This document shows positions 8,299-17,003 of a stretch of 64,000 nt of DNA, piece by piece. The notes below the pieces were generated by a model that had not been told where the DNA came from, made no database searches, and was given only the letters and a program-made list of their open reading frames with translations. The stretch spans positions 3,844,001 through 3,908,000 of the forward strand of contig OZ245769.1 of assembly GCA_965227745.1 (NCBI GenBank), in the 5' to 3' direction. The DNA comes from GAS368 sp965227745 (GTDB lineage Bacteria; Verrucomicrobiota; Verrucomicrobiia; Opitutales; Opitutaceae). A program made the translations under genes and the position numbers. Positions within the stretch are counted from its first letter, which is position 1, and the number at the start of each line of letters is the position of its first letter.

Positions 8299-9477
8299 AT
8301 GAAATCACGTCTGTTTAAGTCCCTCGCCGTGGCCGTCGCGCTCGCGTTCGGCCCGCTGAATCTCGCCCACGCCGCGGACGAAGGTTCGTCCATCAAGTTC
8401 TCCGATGCCACGAAGCCCGGCACCCTCAAGGTCCTCCTTGCCCACGGCAATCTCCGCGTCAAAGGCGCCGATGTCTCCGAGGTCATCGTCAAATCCGAGT
8501 CCAAGGCCCTCACCTCCAAAGCCACCCGCAAGGACGGCCTGCGCGTCCTCAGCTCCGCCTCCAGCTACGCCCTCACGGAAAAGGACAACGTCGTCACTCT
8601 CGATGCCGTTAGCGACGGTTGGCGCGGCGGCAGTGGGGATTTCGGTATCACCGTTCCTCGCAATACTCGCATCACCGTCATCAGCCAGATGGGCGGTTCC
8701 GACATCAATTGCGCCGATCTCGATGGCGACATCGACATCAAATCCGTCAATGGCGATATCCGCCTCGAGGGCATCGGCGGTGCCGTGCTCGTGGAGTCGA
8801 TGAACGGCGATATCCGCGCCAATATGCGCGAGTTACAGGCCAACAAGGCCCTCTCGTTCACCTCCATGCACGGCCAGGTGACGCTGCGCCTGCCGTCCGA
8901 CGCCAAGGCCAACCTCCGCCTCCGCACCCAAAACGGTACCGTCCTCACCGACTACGACGACAAGGCCCTCGTCAGCAAAACCGAGAATACTCCGCGGCCA
9001 CCGTCGACCAAGACCCGCGTCACCTCCACGGGCCGTTCGGGCAGCAAGCCCGGCACGCCTCCGCTCGCCCCGCTCGCTCCCGCCGCCGCCCCCGGCACCC
9101 CAGCCCCCGCCGCCGCGCCCGCCGCAGCCCCGACTCCCCCTGATGCCCCCGAGCGCATCGGCCTTGACGAGAAGGACAAAGCCGAAATCCGCCGCGCCGC
9201 CCAGGAGACCGCCCGCGCCGCGCAAGAAGCCGCCCGCGCCGGCCAGGAAATCGCCCGCGACGCCATGGCCATGGCCAAGGATGCGATTCAAGCTGCCCGC
9301 GACGGTATCAACGTCGCAGTAAACATAAAGGGCCCGAACTTCTCCATCCCCACCATCTCCGGCGGCAGCCTCGTGACCGGCACGCTCAATGGCGGCGGCA
9401 CCGAGATCAATGTCGCGACGATGAACGGCGATGTGATCATCCGCCAGCTCGAGAAAATCCAACCCGAAAAGAAGTAA
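8299..9477 (+). CDS. secreted DUF4097-family protein
   Basis: Exported beta-solenoid-like protein of the DUF4097 (adhesin-like) family. A signal peptide (MKSRLFKSLAVAVALAFGP..AHA) is followed by short repeated strands: DINCADLDGDIDIKSVNGDI, then LEGIGGAVLVESMNGDIRAN and SFTSMHGQVTLRL. A proline/alanine linker (about residues 240-285) leads to an alanine-rich helix (RRAAQETARAAQEAARAGQE), then the repeat returns as TEINVATMNGDVIIRQLEKI. The function of the family is not established; it often lies beside ECF sigma / anti-sigma pairs, as here. It is 90 bp after the anti-sigma gene and is closed by a strong terminator. Confidence 0.85.
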   Translation: MKSRLFKSLAVAVALAFGPLNLAHAADEGSSIKFSDATKPGTLKVLLAHGNLRVKGADVSEVIVKSESKALTSKATRKDGLRVLSSASSYALTEKDNVVTLDAVSDGWRGGSGDFGITVPRNTRITVISQMGGSDINCADLDGDIDIKSVNGDIRLEGIGGAVLVESMNGDIRANMRELQANKALSFTSMHGQVTLRLPSDAKANLRLRTQNGTVLTDYDDKALVSKTENTPRPPSTKTRVTSTGRSGSKPGTPPLAPLAPAAAPGTPAPAAAPAAAPTPPDAPERIGLDEKDKAEIRRAAQETARAAQEAARAGQEIARDAMAMAKDAIQAARDGINVAVNIKGPNFSIPTISGGSLVTGTLNGGGTEINVATMNGDVIIRQLEKIQPEKK

Positions 9478-9522
9478 GGTCGCCCCGCGACACTCTCTCC
9501 GTTCACGCCTCAAAACCCGCTC

Positions 9523-9551
9523 GGCGGGGTCTTCGGACCCCGCCTTTTTTT
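9523..9551 (+). terminator. Rho-independent terminator
   Basis: GGCGGGGTC TTCG GACCCCGCC forms a perfect 9-bp stem with a UUCG tetraloop and is followed by seven T residues. It ends the sigma / anti-sigma / DUF4097 unit 46 bp after the last stop codon. Confidence 0.95.
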
Positions 9552-9787
9552 ATGGCTGCTTGCCAAGGGTGGCTCGCTCCGCCTCTCGCAGCCCCGATCC
9601 AAATGCCATCAGACGATAGTTTTAACGCTATCCGCCCGCCCGCCCTTCGCCTTTCGGCCCACCTCAAGAGTTATTAGCCGCTCCGGCCCACCGCCCCGAA
9701 ACCATAATACGTAAACCGGCGTATTCCCTTTTGCCGGAAACAATCTACAATGGATCGTTTCGTAAGGTTCCGACTTCACCGCCAGCC

Positions 9788-9880
9788 ATGCTCCCAGCAC
9801 TCATCGTCCTCTTGCTTCTCATTGCCCTCGTGGCGACGGACTCCGTCGCGCCCGGGACCAGCGATAAAAGCGATAAGTGA
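9788..9880 (+). CDS. possible 30-aa membrane peptide
   Basis: ATG 9788 to TGA 9880 encodes MLPALIVLLLLIALVATDSV and a short polar tail ending SDKSDK. It is one hydrophobic helix with a charged C-terminus, the shape of many bacterial small membrane proteins. No Shine-Dalgarno sequence is present and the sequence is short enough to arise by chance. It lies in the otherwise gene-free stretch 9552-10154. Confidence 0.25.
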   Translation: MLPALIVLLLLIALVATDSVAPGTSDKSDK

Positions 9881-9899
9881 GCGCCGAGGCGAGGTTGAG

Positions 9900-9923
9900 G
9901 TAGCGCCAGTTTCAGACTGGCGC
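9900..9923. repeat. REP, family D
   Basis: GTAGCGCCAGTTTCAGACTG followed by GCGC forms a hairpin with the 5' GTAG head. The rest of 9552-10154 holds pyrimidine-rich text (about 10015-10140) and no gene I can support beyond the small peptide at 9788. Confidence 0.75.
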
Positions 9924-10154
9924 ATCAGGACGATCAAGAAACGCAGAGGTCAACCACCTCACCAAGCGTATATCTTCAAACAAATTAGCGGCTTACATCA
10001 CCCGCCTCGTCATATCCACGTACCTCCCTGCCCCCTCTCGCCGACGTCTTTCCCCCTTTCTCCCCGTCCCAGCGTCTCCCCCTCCCGCCTCCCCGCCTCC
10101 CCTACGTCCACGCCCCCGCGTCTCCGCCCGCCACCGCCGCCTGCTTAAAATTAG

Positions 10155-10186
10155 CAGGGGCGCTCCCGCGAACGGAAGCGCCCCTG
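10155..10186 (-). terminator. hairpin, likely terminator of the TonB-C-like gene
   Basis: CAGGGGCGCT and AGCGCCCCTG form a perfect 10-bp stem with a 12-base loop. On the minus strand the stem is followed by CTAATTTTAAG, a weak T tract. It lies about 90 bp beyond the stop of the minus-strand gene at 10277; the sequence between carries several TAACG-type direct repeats. Confidence 0.6.
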
Positions 10187-10276
10187 GATGATTTCTTAGG
10201 TTAATTTCTAACGACTAACTCTAACGAATCTAACGTCTGACAGTAACGTCCTATTCTGACTGGCTACGGCTACGGC

Positions 10277-10660
10277 TTACTGGCTGCTGACCAGCGAGTT
10301 GTCCACGATGCGGATCGGGAGCGACACTTTCGTCGCGACCGCCACACCATTGGCGTGAGCTGGCGTGAAGCGCCACTGTTTCACCGCGTCGGAGACCGTC
10401 GAAGCGAGATAGAAATCCGTGTCGGACTTCACGCTCAGATCGGTGGGCTTGCCCTTCTCGTCGACGATGAACTCGAGTTGCACAATCGTCCCAGCGTACT
10501 CGACGCCGACACTGGGGGTGACCACAGTGACGGGAACGGGCACGCCCGGATCCTTGCGGCAGGATTCGAGGTAGGCCTGCTCCTCGCTCTTCGCGAACGC
10601 GGAGAGAGAAGAGAGCGCGGCCAGACTGAACAGAACGGCGAGTTTATTGACTGCTTTCAT
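10277..10660 (-). CDS. exported protein with TonB C-terminal-like domain
   Basis: A 127-residue protein with a cleavable signal peptide (MKAVNKLAVLFSLAALSSLS..AFA) and a single domain resembling the TonB C-terminus: YAGTIVQLEFIVDEKGKPTD, then LSVKSDTDFYLASTVSDAVK and QWRFTPAHANGVAV. The pattern of a VDEKG turn and a WRF-P motif is the usual mark of this fold. It lacks the N-terminal anchor and proline-rich spacer of true TonB, so it probably works free in the periplasm or as a partner in another complex. A related but longer protein is encoded at 54423-55301. Confidence 0.8.
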   Translation of the reverse strand: MKAVNKLAVLFSLAALSSLSAFAKSEEQAYLESCRKDPGVPVPVTVVTPSVGVEYAGTIVQLEFIVDEKGKPTDLSVKSDTDFYLASTVSDAVKQWRFTPAHANGVAVATKVSLPIRIVDNSLVSSQ

Positions 10661-11104
10661 GGTAGTAAACTCCGTGGATAAGACGGAGAGTTGGTTTTCT
10701 AATTAACTGACAACTATCGGGTTAAAACGCCTGGGAGTCGGCCGCGCAGTTAAGCGCATGGACTCACAAGCGGCTTGATGACGACCCGCTGGAGCGGCAC
10801 GCCACCAAAGGTGTGGTCTTGGGGAACCATCGAAAACCTCGGCCAGAGGAGAAACTCGCCTACCCTCTCGACCGAAAAACAGCATCCACCCGCGGACGGG
10901 TTTGGTTGGGTGGATGAAATTCAAAGAACCTTGGAGGTCCTAAGAAAGCATCGCCACAAAAGCAGCCCGCATGCCACTCCGTCAACCTCCTTTAAAGTCT
11001 GTCGCGAATACGTAACACCGCCTTGGAAACACTCCGCGTATTTTCCATCAACTCCGACTTGCGCGCGTCGATTCTATACTGTCCTCTCTGCACTCTCATA
11101 AGTC
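10661..11104. other. gene-free interval
   Basis: 444 bp between divergent genes. It must contain both promoters but no convincing -35/-10 pair stands out. A minus-strand frame of 73 codons (10703-10924) has an arginine/proline composition typical of chance frames and is not called. No repeat family found elsewhere in the window is present. Confidence 0.5.
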
Positions 11105-12313
11105 ATGTCCGATATCGAAAAACCATCGCCTGTCTCCCCGTCACGACGTATCTTAACCGCTCTCAGTCAATGGATTGATTCGGACTATTGCCCTGAAGGG
11201 GCCGACAAAATGCGCGCCGAGCCCGACCGGGTCGATTGGGTGCGCGTCATGCCTTTCGTCTTCCTCCACGCGGGCTGTCTCGCGGCCTTCTGGGTGGGCG
11301 TCAGCCCCGTCGCGATTTGGACCGCCGTGGCCCTCTATTTCATCCGCATGTTCGCGGTGACGGGGGTGCATCACCGCTACTTTTCGCATAAGACTTACAG
11401 TACCAGCCGTTTTGGCCAGTTCCTGCTCGCTCTCTTCGCCGGCACCACGGTGCAGCGCGGCTCCCTCTGGTGGGCTTACCACCACCGCCACCATCACCAG
11501 CACTCCGACGAGCCCGAGGATGCCCACTCCCCGCACGTCCACGGCTTCTGGTGGTCGCACATCGGCTGGATCACCAGCCGCCGCAATTTCCCCACCGATT
11601 ACAGCAAGATCAAGGATCTCGCGAAATTCCCGGAGTTGGTGTGGCTCAACCGCTTCGATCTCGTGGTCCCAATCCTCTTCGCCTTCTCCCTCTTTGGCGC
11701 CGGCTGGCTGATGGAGCTCTACGCTCCCAGTCTCGGCACCTCGCGCTGGCAGATGCTCGTCTGGGGCTTCTTCATCAGCACCACGTTCCTCTTCCACGGC
11801 ACCGGCTGCATCAATTCCATGGCCCACCTCATGGGCAAGCGCCGCTTCAAGACCGACGACGATTCGCGCAACAGCGCCATCCTCGCCTTCATCACCCTCG
11901 GCGAGGGCTGGCACAACAACCACCACCGCTACCAGAGCTGCACGCGTAACGGCTTCTACTGGTGGGAGATCGATCCCACCTACTACGGCCTCAAGCTCCT
12001 CTCCTACACCGGCTTCATCTGGGGCTTGAAGCCCGTCCCGCAGTCCATCTTGGACGAAGGCACCCGCGCCGAGCACGAGGCCAGCATCGCCGCCGCCCAA
12101 CTTGCCGCCCACCGCCATCCCGAGGTCTCCGTCTCTTCGCTCAAGCGCGTCGTCCCCGCCGCTGCCGCCATCGCCGTCGCGACCGCCGCCGCCGCCCAGA
12201 CCACTCTGCCCAAGAAAGCCGAAGGCCCCGCCGTCCACCGCGACGTCACCGAGGAGACGCACGACATGGCGAAGAAAAACCCGCCCCCGTCCGTCACCCC
12301 GGATAACAAGTAA
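11105..12313 (+). CDS. acyl-CoA / acyl-lipid desaturase
   Basis: Integral membrane di-iron desaturase that puts a cis double bond into fatty acyl chains. The three histidine clusters are present: HHRYFSH (residues 89-95), HHRHHHQH (126-133) and GEGWHNNHH (266-274). Hydrophobic helices flank them, and the TTVQRGSLWWAYHHRHHHQH block is diagnostic of the delta-9 stearoyl-CoA desaturase type. The C-terminal 80 residues are an alanine/valine-rich stretch and a charged tail (ETHDMAKKNPPPSVTPDNK) beyond the normal family end, of unknown purpose. A REP and a strong terminator follow. It is near, but not clearly co-transcribed with, the cyclopropane-fatty-acid genes. Confidence 0.93.
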   Translation: MSDIEKPSPVSPSRRILTALSQWIDSDYCPEGADKMRAEPDRVDWVRVMPFVFLHAGCLAAFWVGVSPVAIWTAVALYFIRMFAVTGVHHRYFSHKTYSTSRFGQFLLALFAGTTVQRGSLWWAYHHRHHHQHSDEPEDAHSPHVHGFWWSHIGWITSRRNFPTDYSKIKDLAKFPELVWLNRFDLVVPILFAFSLFGAGWLMELYAPSLGTSRWQMLVWGFFISTTFLFHGTGCINSMAHLMGKRRFKTDDDSRNSAILAFITLGEGWHNNHHRYQSCTRNGFYWWEIDPTYYGLKLLSYTGFIWGLKPVPQSILDEGTRAEHEASIAAAQLAAHRHPEVSVSSLKRVVPAAAAIAVATAAAAQTTLPKKAEGPAVHRDVTEETHDMAKKNPPPSVTPDNK

Positions 12314-12318
12314 CTCAG

Positions 12319-12344
12319 GGTAGCGCCGGTCTCCGACCAGCGCC
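12319..12344. repeat. REP, family D
   Basis: GTAGCGCCGGTCTCCGACCA followed by GCGCC is a hairpin with the GTAG head, starting a few bases after the desaturase stop codon. Confidence 0.75.
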
Positions 12345-12411
12345 CCAGGAGCGCAGCCCACCCTCGCTCTTAATCGCAAAATATCTGGCGGGCCTCCCAC
12401 GCCCCCTCTTC

Positions 12412-12440
12412 AGGCCGGTCTCAAAAAGACCGGCCTTTTT
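12412..12440 (+). terminator. Rho-independent terminator after desaturase
   Basis: AGGCCGGTCT CAAAA AGACCGGCCT is a perfect 10-bp stem followed by TTTT. The rest of the interval to 12701 is pyrimidine-rich and ends in CCTTCGTAATTCCTCATTCG, a repeat-like text also echoed near 17515. Confidence 0.93.
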
Positions 12441-12701
12441 CGTAAAAATTTCGCCCCACCCCAAAACCCGCTTCAACCCGACAAATCCGAGAAATCCTCC
12501 GGCAATCCCCCCCCGTAGTTCTCGTCTTTCCCCGCCCTTACCCCCAACGCGCTTTTCACGCCCAGATCGCACCATCGCCACCGCCCTTGCATCCCCCTTA
12601 TCATGCCACGCGTAACAAAGCTCCATCCTGTACCTTCCCGCGCGAGCGATCGGTCCGTCCCTCCAATTCGTCCTTCGTAATTCCTCATTCGTAATTCGCT
12701 C

Positions 12702-13985
12702 ATGCCCTCCCTCGCCATCATCGGCACCGGTATCGCCGGCCTCGGCTGCGCCCACTTTCTCCACCGCGATTTCGACGTCACCCTCTTCGAGCAAAACGAC
12801 TACATCGGCGGCCACACCAACACCGTCACCACCCCCGAGCCCGGCACCGGCCGCCTGGTCCCCATCGATACCGGCTTCATGGTGTTCAACAAGGTCACCT
12901 ACCCGCACCTCACGCGCCTCTTCACCCTGCTCGAGATCCCGATCAAGAAGACCGACATGTCCTTCAGCGTGCGCCACGCGCACACCGGCCTCGAGTTCGC
13001 CGGCTCCTCGCTGAATCACCTCTTCGCCCAGCGCAAAAATCTCCTCTCGCCGCGCTTCTATAAAATGCTCCTGGCGATCAACCGCTTCAATACCGAAGCC
13101 ATCGCCGCCCTCGACGATCCCGCCGTGCAACAGGAAAGCCTCGGCGACTACGTCCGCCGCCGCGCCTACGGCGAAGATTTTTTCAATCTCTACCTCGTCC
13201 CCATGAGCTCCGCCGTCTGGAGCACGCCCCCCGAGCTCATGCTGTCCTTCCCCGCCACCACGCTCCTCCGCTTCTTTCACAACCACGGCTTCCTCGGCCT
13301 CAGCACCCAGCACCAATGGTGGACCGTCGACGGCGGCTCCAAGACCTACGTCGGCAAGATCACCGCCCCCTTCTCCGATCGCCTCCGTATCCGCGAAACG
13401 GTTACACGCGTCGTCCGCACGCCCCGCGGCGTCACCGTCATGACCGGCTCCGGCTCCGCGCAAAATTTCGACCACGTCATCCTCGCCTGCCACGCCCCCC
13501 AGGCCCGCCGCCTCCTCGTCAACCCCACCGCCGACGAAGCCCGCCTCCTCGCCGAATTCCGCACCCAGCCCAACGTCGCCACCCTCCACACCGACGCCTC
13601 CGTCATGCCCCGCACCAAGCTCGCGTGGTCCGCGTGGAACTACGAAATCAACCGCGACGACGCCGGCCCCCTCTCCACCGCCACGCACTACTGGATGAAT
13701 AAACTCCAGGGCGTCTCCGACCGCGAAAACTACTTCGTCACCATCAACCGCCCCGAGTCCATCGCCCCCGACCGCGTCCTCCGCCGCATCAAGTACGAGC
13801 ACCCCCTCTTCAGCCTCGGCGCCGTCCGCGCCCAAGCCGAGATCCCCACCCTCAACGCCGCCGCGAAGAAAACCACCCACACCTACTTCGCCGGCGCCTG
13901 GCAACGCTACGGCTTCCACGAAGACGGCCTCCTCAGCGCCGTCCGCCTCAGCGAACAACTCCTCGGCCGCGACCCCTGGCAGTAG
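12702..13985 (+). CDS. FAD-dependent amine-oxidase-like oxidoreductase
   Basis: Flavoprotein of the amine oxidoreductase superfamily, COG2907 type, normally encoded beside cyclopropane-fatty-acyl-phospholipid synthase. The N-terminal dinucleotide fold is SLAIIGTGIAGLGCAHFL with the acidic FEQNDYIGGHTNTV. Family features include DTGFMVFNKVTYPHLTRLF, the block VPMSSAVWSTPPELMLSFPA, QWWTVDGGSKTYV and the C-terminal flavin motif TYFAGAWQRYGFHEDGLLSA. It has 427 residues, a normal length. Its usual partners DUF1365 and CFA synthase are found 8.4 kb downstream on the same strand, so this conserved cluster is split here by protease and glycosyltransferase genes. Confidence 0.9.
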   Translation: MPSLAIIGTGIAGLGCAHFLHRDFDVTLFEQNDYIGGHTNTVTTPEPGTGRLVPIDTGFMVFNKVTYPHLTRLFTLLEIPIKKTDMSFSVRHAHTGLEFAGSSLNHLFAQRKNLLSPRFYKMLLAINRFNTEAIAALDDPAVQQESLGDYVRRRAYGEDFFNLYLVPMSSAVWSTPPELMLSFPATTLLRFFHNHGFLGLSTQHQWWTVDGGSKTYVGKITAPFSDRLRIRETVTRVVRTPRGVTVMTGSGSAQNFDHVILACHAPQARRLLVNPTADEARLLAEFRTQPNVATLHTDASVMPRTKLAWSAWNYEINRDDAGPLSTATHYWMNKLQGVSDRENYFVTINRPESIAPDRVLRRIKYEHPLFSLGAVRAQAEIPTLNAAAKKTTHTYFAGAWQRYGFHEDGLLSAVRLSEQLLGRDPWQ

Positions 13986-14460
13986 CGCCAGCCCCGACGT
14001 ATCGGTTTACCGAATACACCAATCGGCTCGCTCCGGTCCGACCGCCCCGTGACTGCGGCATCCTGCCGCCGCCCCCTCCCAGCCCACCGCGGCCACCGGC
14101 CGCCGCCTCCCAACGGAGGGGCGGTTTCCAACCGCCCCCTCAGGACTCCCGCACCGACCGACACGTCCAATCACTCCGCACCCCTCAGCGGGGAGGGTTC
14201 AACCTCCGGGCGAACCGTCAAGACATCCGCCCTCCGCCCAGGCTGCGACTACCACTCGCCACCAGCGTATCCAAAAATATACTACATCCTATTTATACAT
14301 CGCCCACGATCTCGCCCCCCTTTGCGCTTAACCCCCCCCTCCAAAAATCAGCATCCGTGCCCATCCGCGAAATCCGTGGTTAAAAAAATCCGCATCCACG
14401 CTCCGTCATCCGCGCCCCTCCGCGCCATCCGCGGCACCCCCCCCCACCTCCTCTCCTCAG
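13986..14460. repeat. gene-free interval packed with repeat sequences
   Basis: 475 bp without a supportable gene. It contains GTGACTGCGGCATCCTGCCG (from 14049; same 20 bases at 53534), a GGGGCGGTTT CC AACCGCCCC hairpin near 14115-14132, and CTCAGCGGGGAGGGTTCAAC plus CTCCGGGCGAACCGTCA (14183-14220; close copy at 36555-36591). It also holds GAAATCCGTGGTTAAAAAAA near 14369, repeated at about 28779. Several unrelated repeat families therefore lie side by side. Confidence 0.7.
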
Positions 14461-15747
14461 TCACTTCACCCCCACCTCAAAGAAAACCAAATCCCCCTCT
14501 TTCCGAATCCCCCGTATCCGCGCCGCCACTACGCCATCCTTCCCCTCCACCGTATACTCATTCGCGGCACCTTCCGGCCAAGCCACCCGCCGCTTGTCCT
14601 GATCCACCTTCCTCCCACTCGCCCCGGCCCCCGAGGCCCCAGCAGCTCCCGCGACTCCCGCAGCCGCCACCACCGCCGCATCCCCCGGCCCCGGCAACGT
14701 CAGCTCATACACCGGAAACCCACCCGAATCCGCCTTGCGCGTGATGCGCCAGATAAACAGCCCCGCCTGCCCCTCCGCATCCGTCCCCCTCGCCACGCGA
14801 TTCTCCAACAGCAAAAATTCCGCGCCCACGCCCTCGACCCCATTCAGCGGAATCGCGATCGCATCGTTCGGATGCGATTGAATCGGCCGCAGCACCAGCT
14901 TCTGCGCCACCGTCCCATCGATCACCGTCGGCACGCACCACCCCAGCCGCGTCTTCGACCACACGGAAAAACTTTTCGGATACGTCCCGCGATACCCGCT
15001 CGCCATCGCGCACCACGGCCCGAAGCCCTCGCGCACGCCCTTCTTCGCATAAAAATCGGGCAGCCCCAAAATGTGCCCAAACTCGTGGCAGATCACCCCG
15101 ATGCGCTCGATCTCCCCCGTCGTGATGTAGCGCTTCCCCTCCACGTCCGCGCGGTGCGACCAGAAAATATTCCCCGACGGACCCGTGATCGGCCCGACAT
15201 GTACAAATAAATACCCGTCGAAGCCATCGAGCGCCTTCGCCCCGTCCCGCGCCCGCACCTTCGCCAGCGCCACTTTCAGATAACGCTCCTGCGCCTCCTT
15301 CAGCTTCAACGCATGGATCGCCTCAAAGGTCTCGTCCACCGTCACCCATTCGAAAACTTTCCCGCCCAGCTCGAAGCGATCCTGCGACTGCGTGCGATAC
15401 CAATCCGCCACGCTCCCAAACGACACCTCGCCCCCCGGCGTTTTAAAATACGTCTGCCGCGAAAACATCAGCTCCTCGTAAAACGCCGCCGTGTGCGCCG
15501 CCTCATGCTTCTGGTCGCTAAACTCCACCATGATCACCGCCAGCCGATACGGCTGCTTCCGCCACTCCCGCTCCTTCCCATACACATACCGCGCCGCCAC
15601 CGGCAGCGCCCGCGCCGAGACCTCCGCCCCCTCCACCGTCCGATACCCCGCGATCTCCTTCACTACGTCCGCCCGCGGTTGCGCCACCACCGGCAGCATC
15701 GCCGCCAACATCAAAGTAAAGATCGCCTGAAAAAATTTGGACATCAT
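14461..15747 (-). CDS. exported M6-like zinc metalloprotease
   Basis: Secreted metallopeptidase related to the immune-inhibitor-A (M6) group. From ATG 15747 or 15744 there is a signal peptide (MSKFFQAIFTLMLAAMLPVVA). The domain starts with PYRLAVIMVEFSDQKH, includes SFGSVADWYRTQSQDRFELG and has the zinc site ICHEFGHILGLPDFY (H221, H225, D231 from 15747), followed by the methionine-turn-like GPWCAMASGYRG. A glycine/alanine-rich low-complexity stretch precedes the C-terminal domain. An upstream in-frame extension to 15927 is arginine-rich and overlaps the divergent DUF429 gene region; it is unlikely to be translated. The protein probably digests extracellular proteins. Confidence 0.86.
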   Translation of the reverse strand: MMSKFFQAIFTLMLAAMLPVVAQPRADVVKEIAGYRTVEGAEVSARALPVAARYVYGKEREWRKQPYRLAVIMVEFSDQKHEAAHTAAFYEELMFSRQTYFKTPGGEVSFGSVADWYRTQSQDRFELGGKVFEWVTVDETFEAIHALKLKEAQERYLKVALAKVRARDGAKALDGFDGYLFVHVGPITGPSGNIFWSHRADVEGKRYITTGEIERIGVICHEFGHILGLPDFYAKKGVREGFGPWCAMASGYRGTYPKSFSVWSKTRLGWCVPTVIDGTVAQKLVLRPIQSHPNDAIAIPLNGVEGVGAEFLLLENRVARGTDAEGQAGLFIWRITRKADSGGFPVYELTLPGPGDAAVVAAAGVAGAAGASGAGASGRKVDQDKRRVAWPEGAANEYTVEGKDGVVAARIRGIRKEGDLVFFEVGVK

Positions 15748-15914
15748 CAGAACGCGCCACGGCGAAAAATGCGTTACGCGCGTCCGCCAACAAAGGTAAT
15801 CCCGCCACGGCTGTCCATCTCTCCGACGCCTCGCTCCCCATGCTTGCGCGCTTCCGCCGCGCCCGGCTTGCTCCTTGCCGCCACGATGCCGCTCGCCACC
15901 ACCCTTTTTCACCG

Positions 15915-16586
15915 ATGACCGCTCCACTCGTCATCGGAATCGACGTCGGCGCGGCAAAAAAAGGCTTCCACGCCCTCGCGCTTCGCGGCTCGGAACTCTC
16001 GGCTCCCTTCCACGCCAAAGCTGCGACCGAGCTCGCCCGCTGGTGCATCGACCAACAACCCGCCGTCATCGCCATCGACGCCCCGTGCCACTGGCGCGAA
16101 GCCCACGGCCCCGCCCGCCTCGCCGAGCGCGCGCTCGCCCAAGATCGCATCTCCTGCTTCAGCACGCCCACCGAGGAAAAAGCCCGCGGCCATTCTTTCT
16201 ACACGTGGATGCACGCCGGCCACGCCCTGTACTCCGCGCTCGCCGATCACTACCCGATCTACACGAGCGACGCCCGCCGCTCCCACGTCGCGATCGAAAC
16301 CTTTCCCCAAGCCGTCGCCTGCGCCCTCGCCGGCCGCCACGTCTCCGCCCGACAAAAGCTCCCGCTCCGCCGCGCCCTCCTCCGCGACGCCGGCCTCGAT
16401 CCCACCTCCCTCCGCACCATCGACGAAGTCGACGCCGCCCTCTGCGCCCTCGCCGCCCGCCACTTCGCCACCCACACCGCCAAACTCTACGGCGACGCCC
16501 CCACCGGCTTCATCATCGTCCCGTCGTCTCCCCTGCCCGCTCCCTTTCACTTCCTCCGCGAAATATCCCCCGCCGCCTCGGTTTAA
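15915..16586 (+). CDS. DUF429 family protein (predicted RNase H-like fold)
   Basis: Cytoplasmic protein of unknown role. The start PLVIGIDVGAAKKGFHALAL carries the first acidic residue of an RNase H-like fold. VIAIDAPCHWREAHGPARLA, GHSFYTWMHAGHALYSAL, VAIETFPQAVACALAGRH and TIDEVDAALCALAARHFA follow in the order typical of DUF429. ATG 15915 is chosen because the residues before it are arginine-rich and lie in the divergent intergenic region. It has 223 residues. Nuclease activity is a prediction from the fold, not shown here. Confidence 0.82.
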   Translation: MTAPLVIGIDVGAAKKGFHALALRGSELSAPFHAKAATELARWCIDQQPAVIAIDAPCHWREAHGPARLAERALAQDRISCFSTPTEEKARGHSFYTWMHAGHALYSALADHYPIYTSDARRSHVAIETFPQAVACALAGRHVSARQKLPLRRALLRDAGLDPTSLRTIDEVDAALCALAARHFATHTAKLYGDAPTGFIIVPSSPLPAPFHFLREISPAASV

Positions 16587-16600
16587 GAGAGAGTCCAAAA

Positions 16601-16684
16601 AGGTAGGGCGCGTTATCCCTAACGCGCCGCTCAAGACGCTCGCACCCCGAGAGCGCGGCGGCTTAAGGCTAAGCCGCCCTACCT
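16601..16684. repeat. paired GTAG-headed hairpins with complementary outer arms
   Basis: AGGTAGGGCGCGTTATCCCT followed by AACGCGCC (16601-16628) and GGCGGCTTAAGGCTAAGCCG followed by CCCTACCT (16657-16684). Each arm is itself a hairpin, and AGGTAGGG pairs with CCCTACCT at the outside. This is the same two-hairpin design as the elements at 4271, 40748 and 46973 but with different stem sequences. The rest of the interval to 17003 is pyrimidine-rich text with several GTTC/CGCGGTT motifs. Confidence 0.8.
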
Positions 16685-17003
16685 CGAAGCACTTTACTCG
16701 ACGCGCTCCAATACCGAGCCTTCGTTTTCTTCGTTTCCTTCTGTTCAAATTGCCTTGGCCCAAACCTCGCCCGGGCACGGTCTTCTTTCCGCCCTTCCCG
16801 GCCTTCCTCTTCCACTTCTACGCGGTGAACTTCGCGGGGCATGATCAAAACCATTCCCCACCTTCGCGGTTCTTCGCGCCCTTCGCGGTTAAATCAGTTT
16901 CACCTTCTCCCACCGCCTCCCCTGCCTCTCGCGCTCCACGCCGCGCACACCCACACTTGCGCCCTCGCTTCACTCGCGGCTTCCTCGTCCTCCTCCCGTC
17001 CTA

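Noticed and set aside
9609..9800. 63-codon minus-strand frame
   Set aside because: It overlaps the proposed small membrane peptide, has no ribosome binding site and no motif; judged chance.
10703..10924. 73-codon minus-strand frame before the desaturase
   Set aside because: Arginine/proline-rich, with no start signal, helix pattern or family resemblance.
12315..13958. 547-codon minus-strand open frame over the FAD oxidoreductase
   Set aside because: It is antisense to a clear flavoprotein gene and has glycine/glutamate/valine-biased composition with no recognisable motif.
16601..16684. intrinsic terminator of the DUF429 gene
   Set aside because: Two hairpins are present but neither is followed by a T tract; the complementary outer arms fit the paired-REP layout better.
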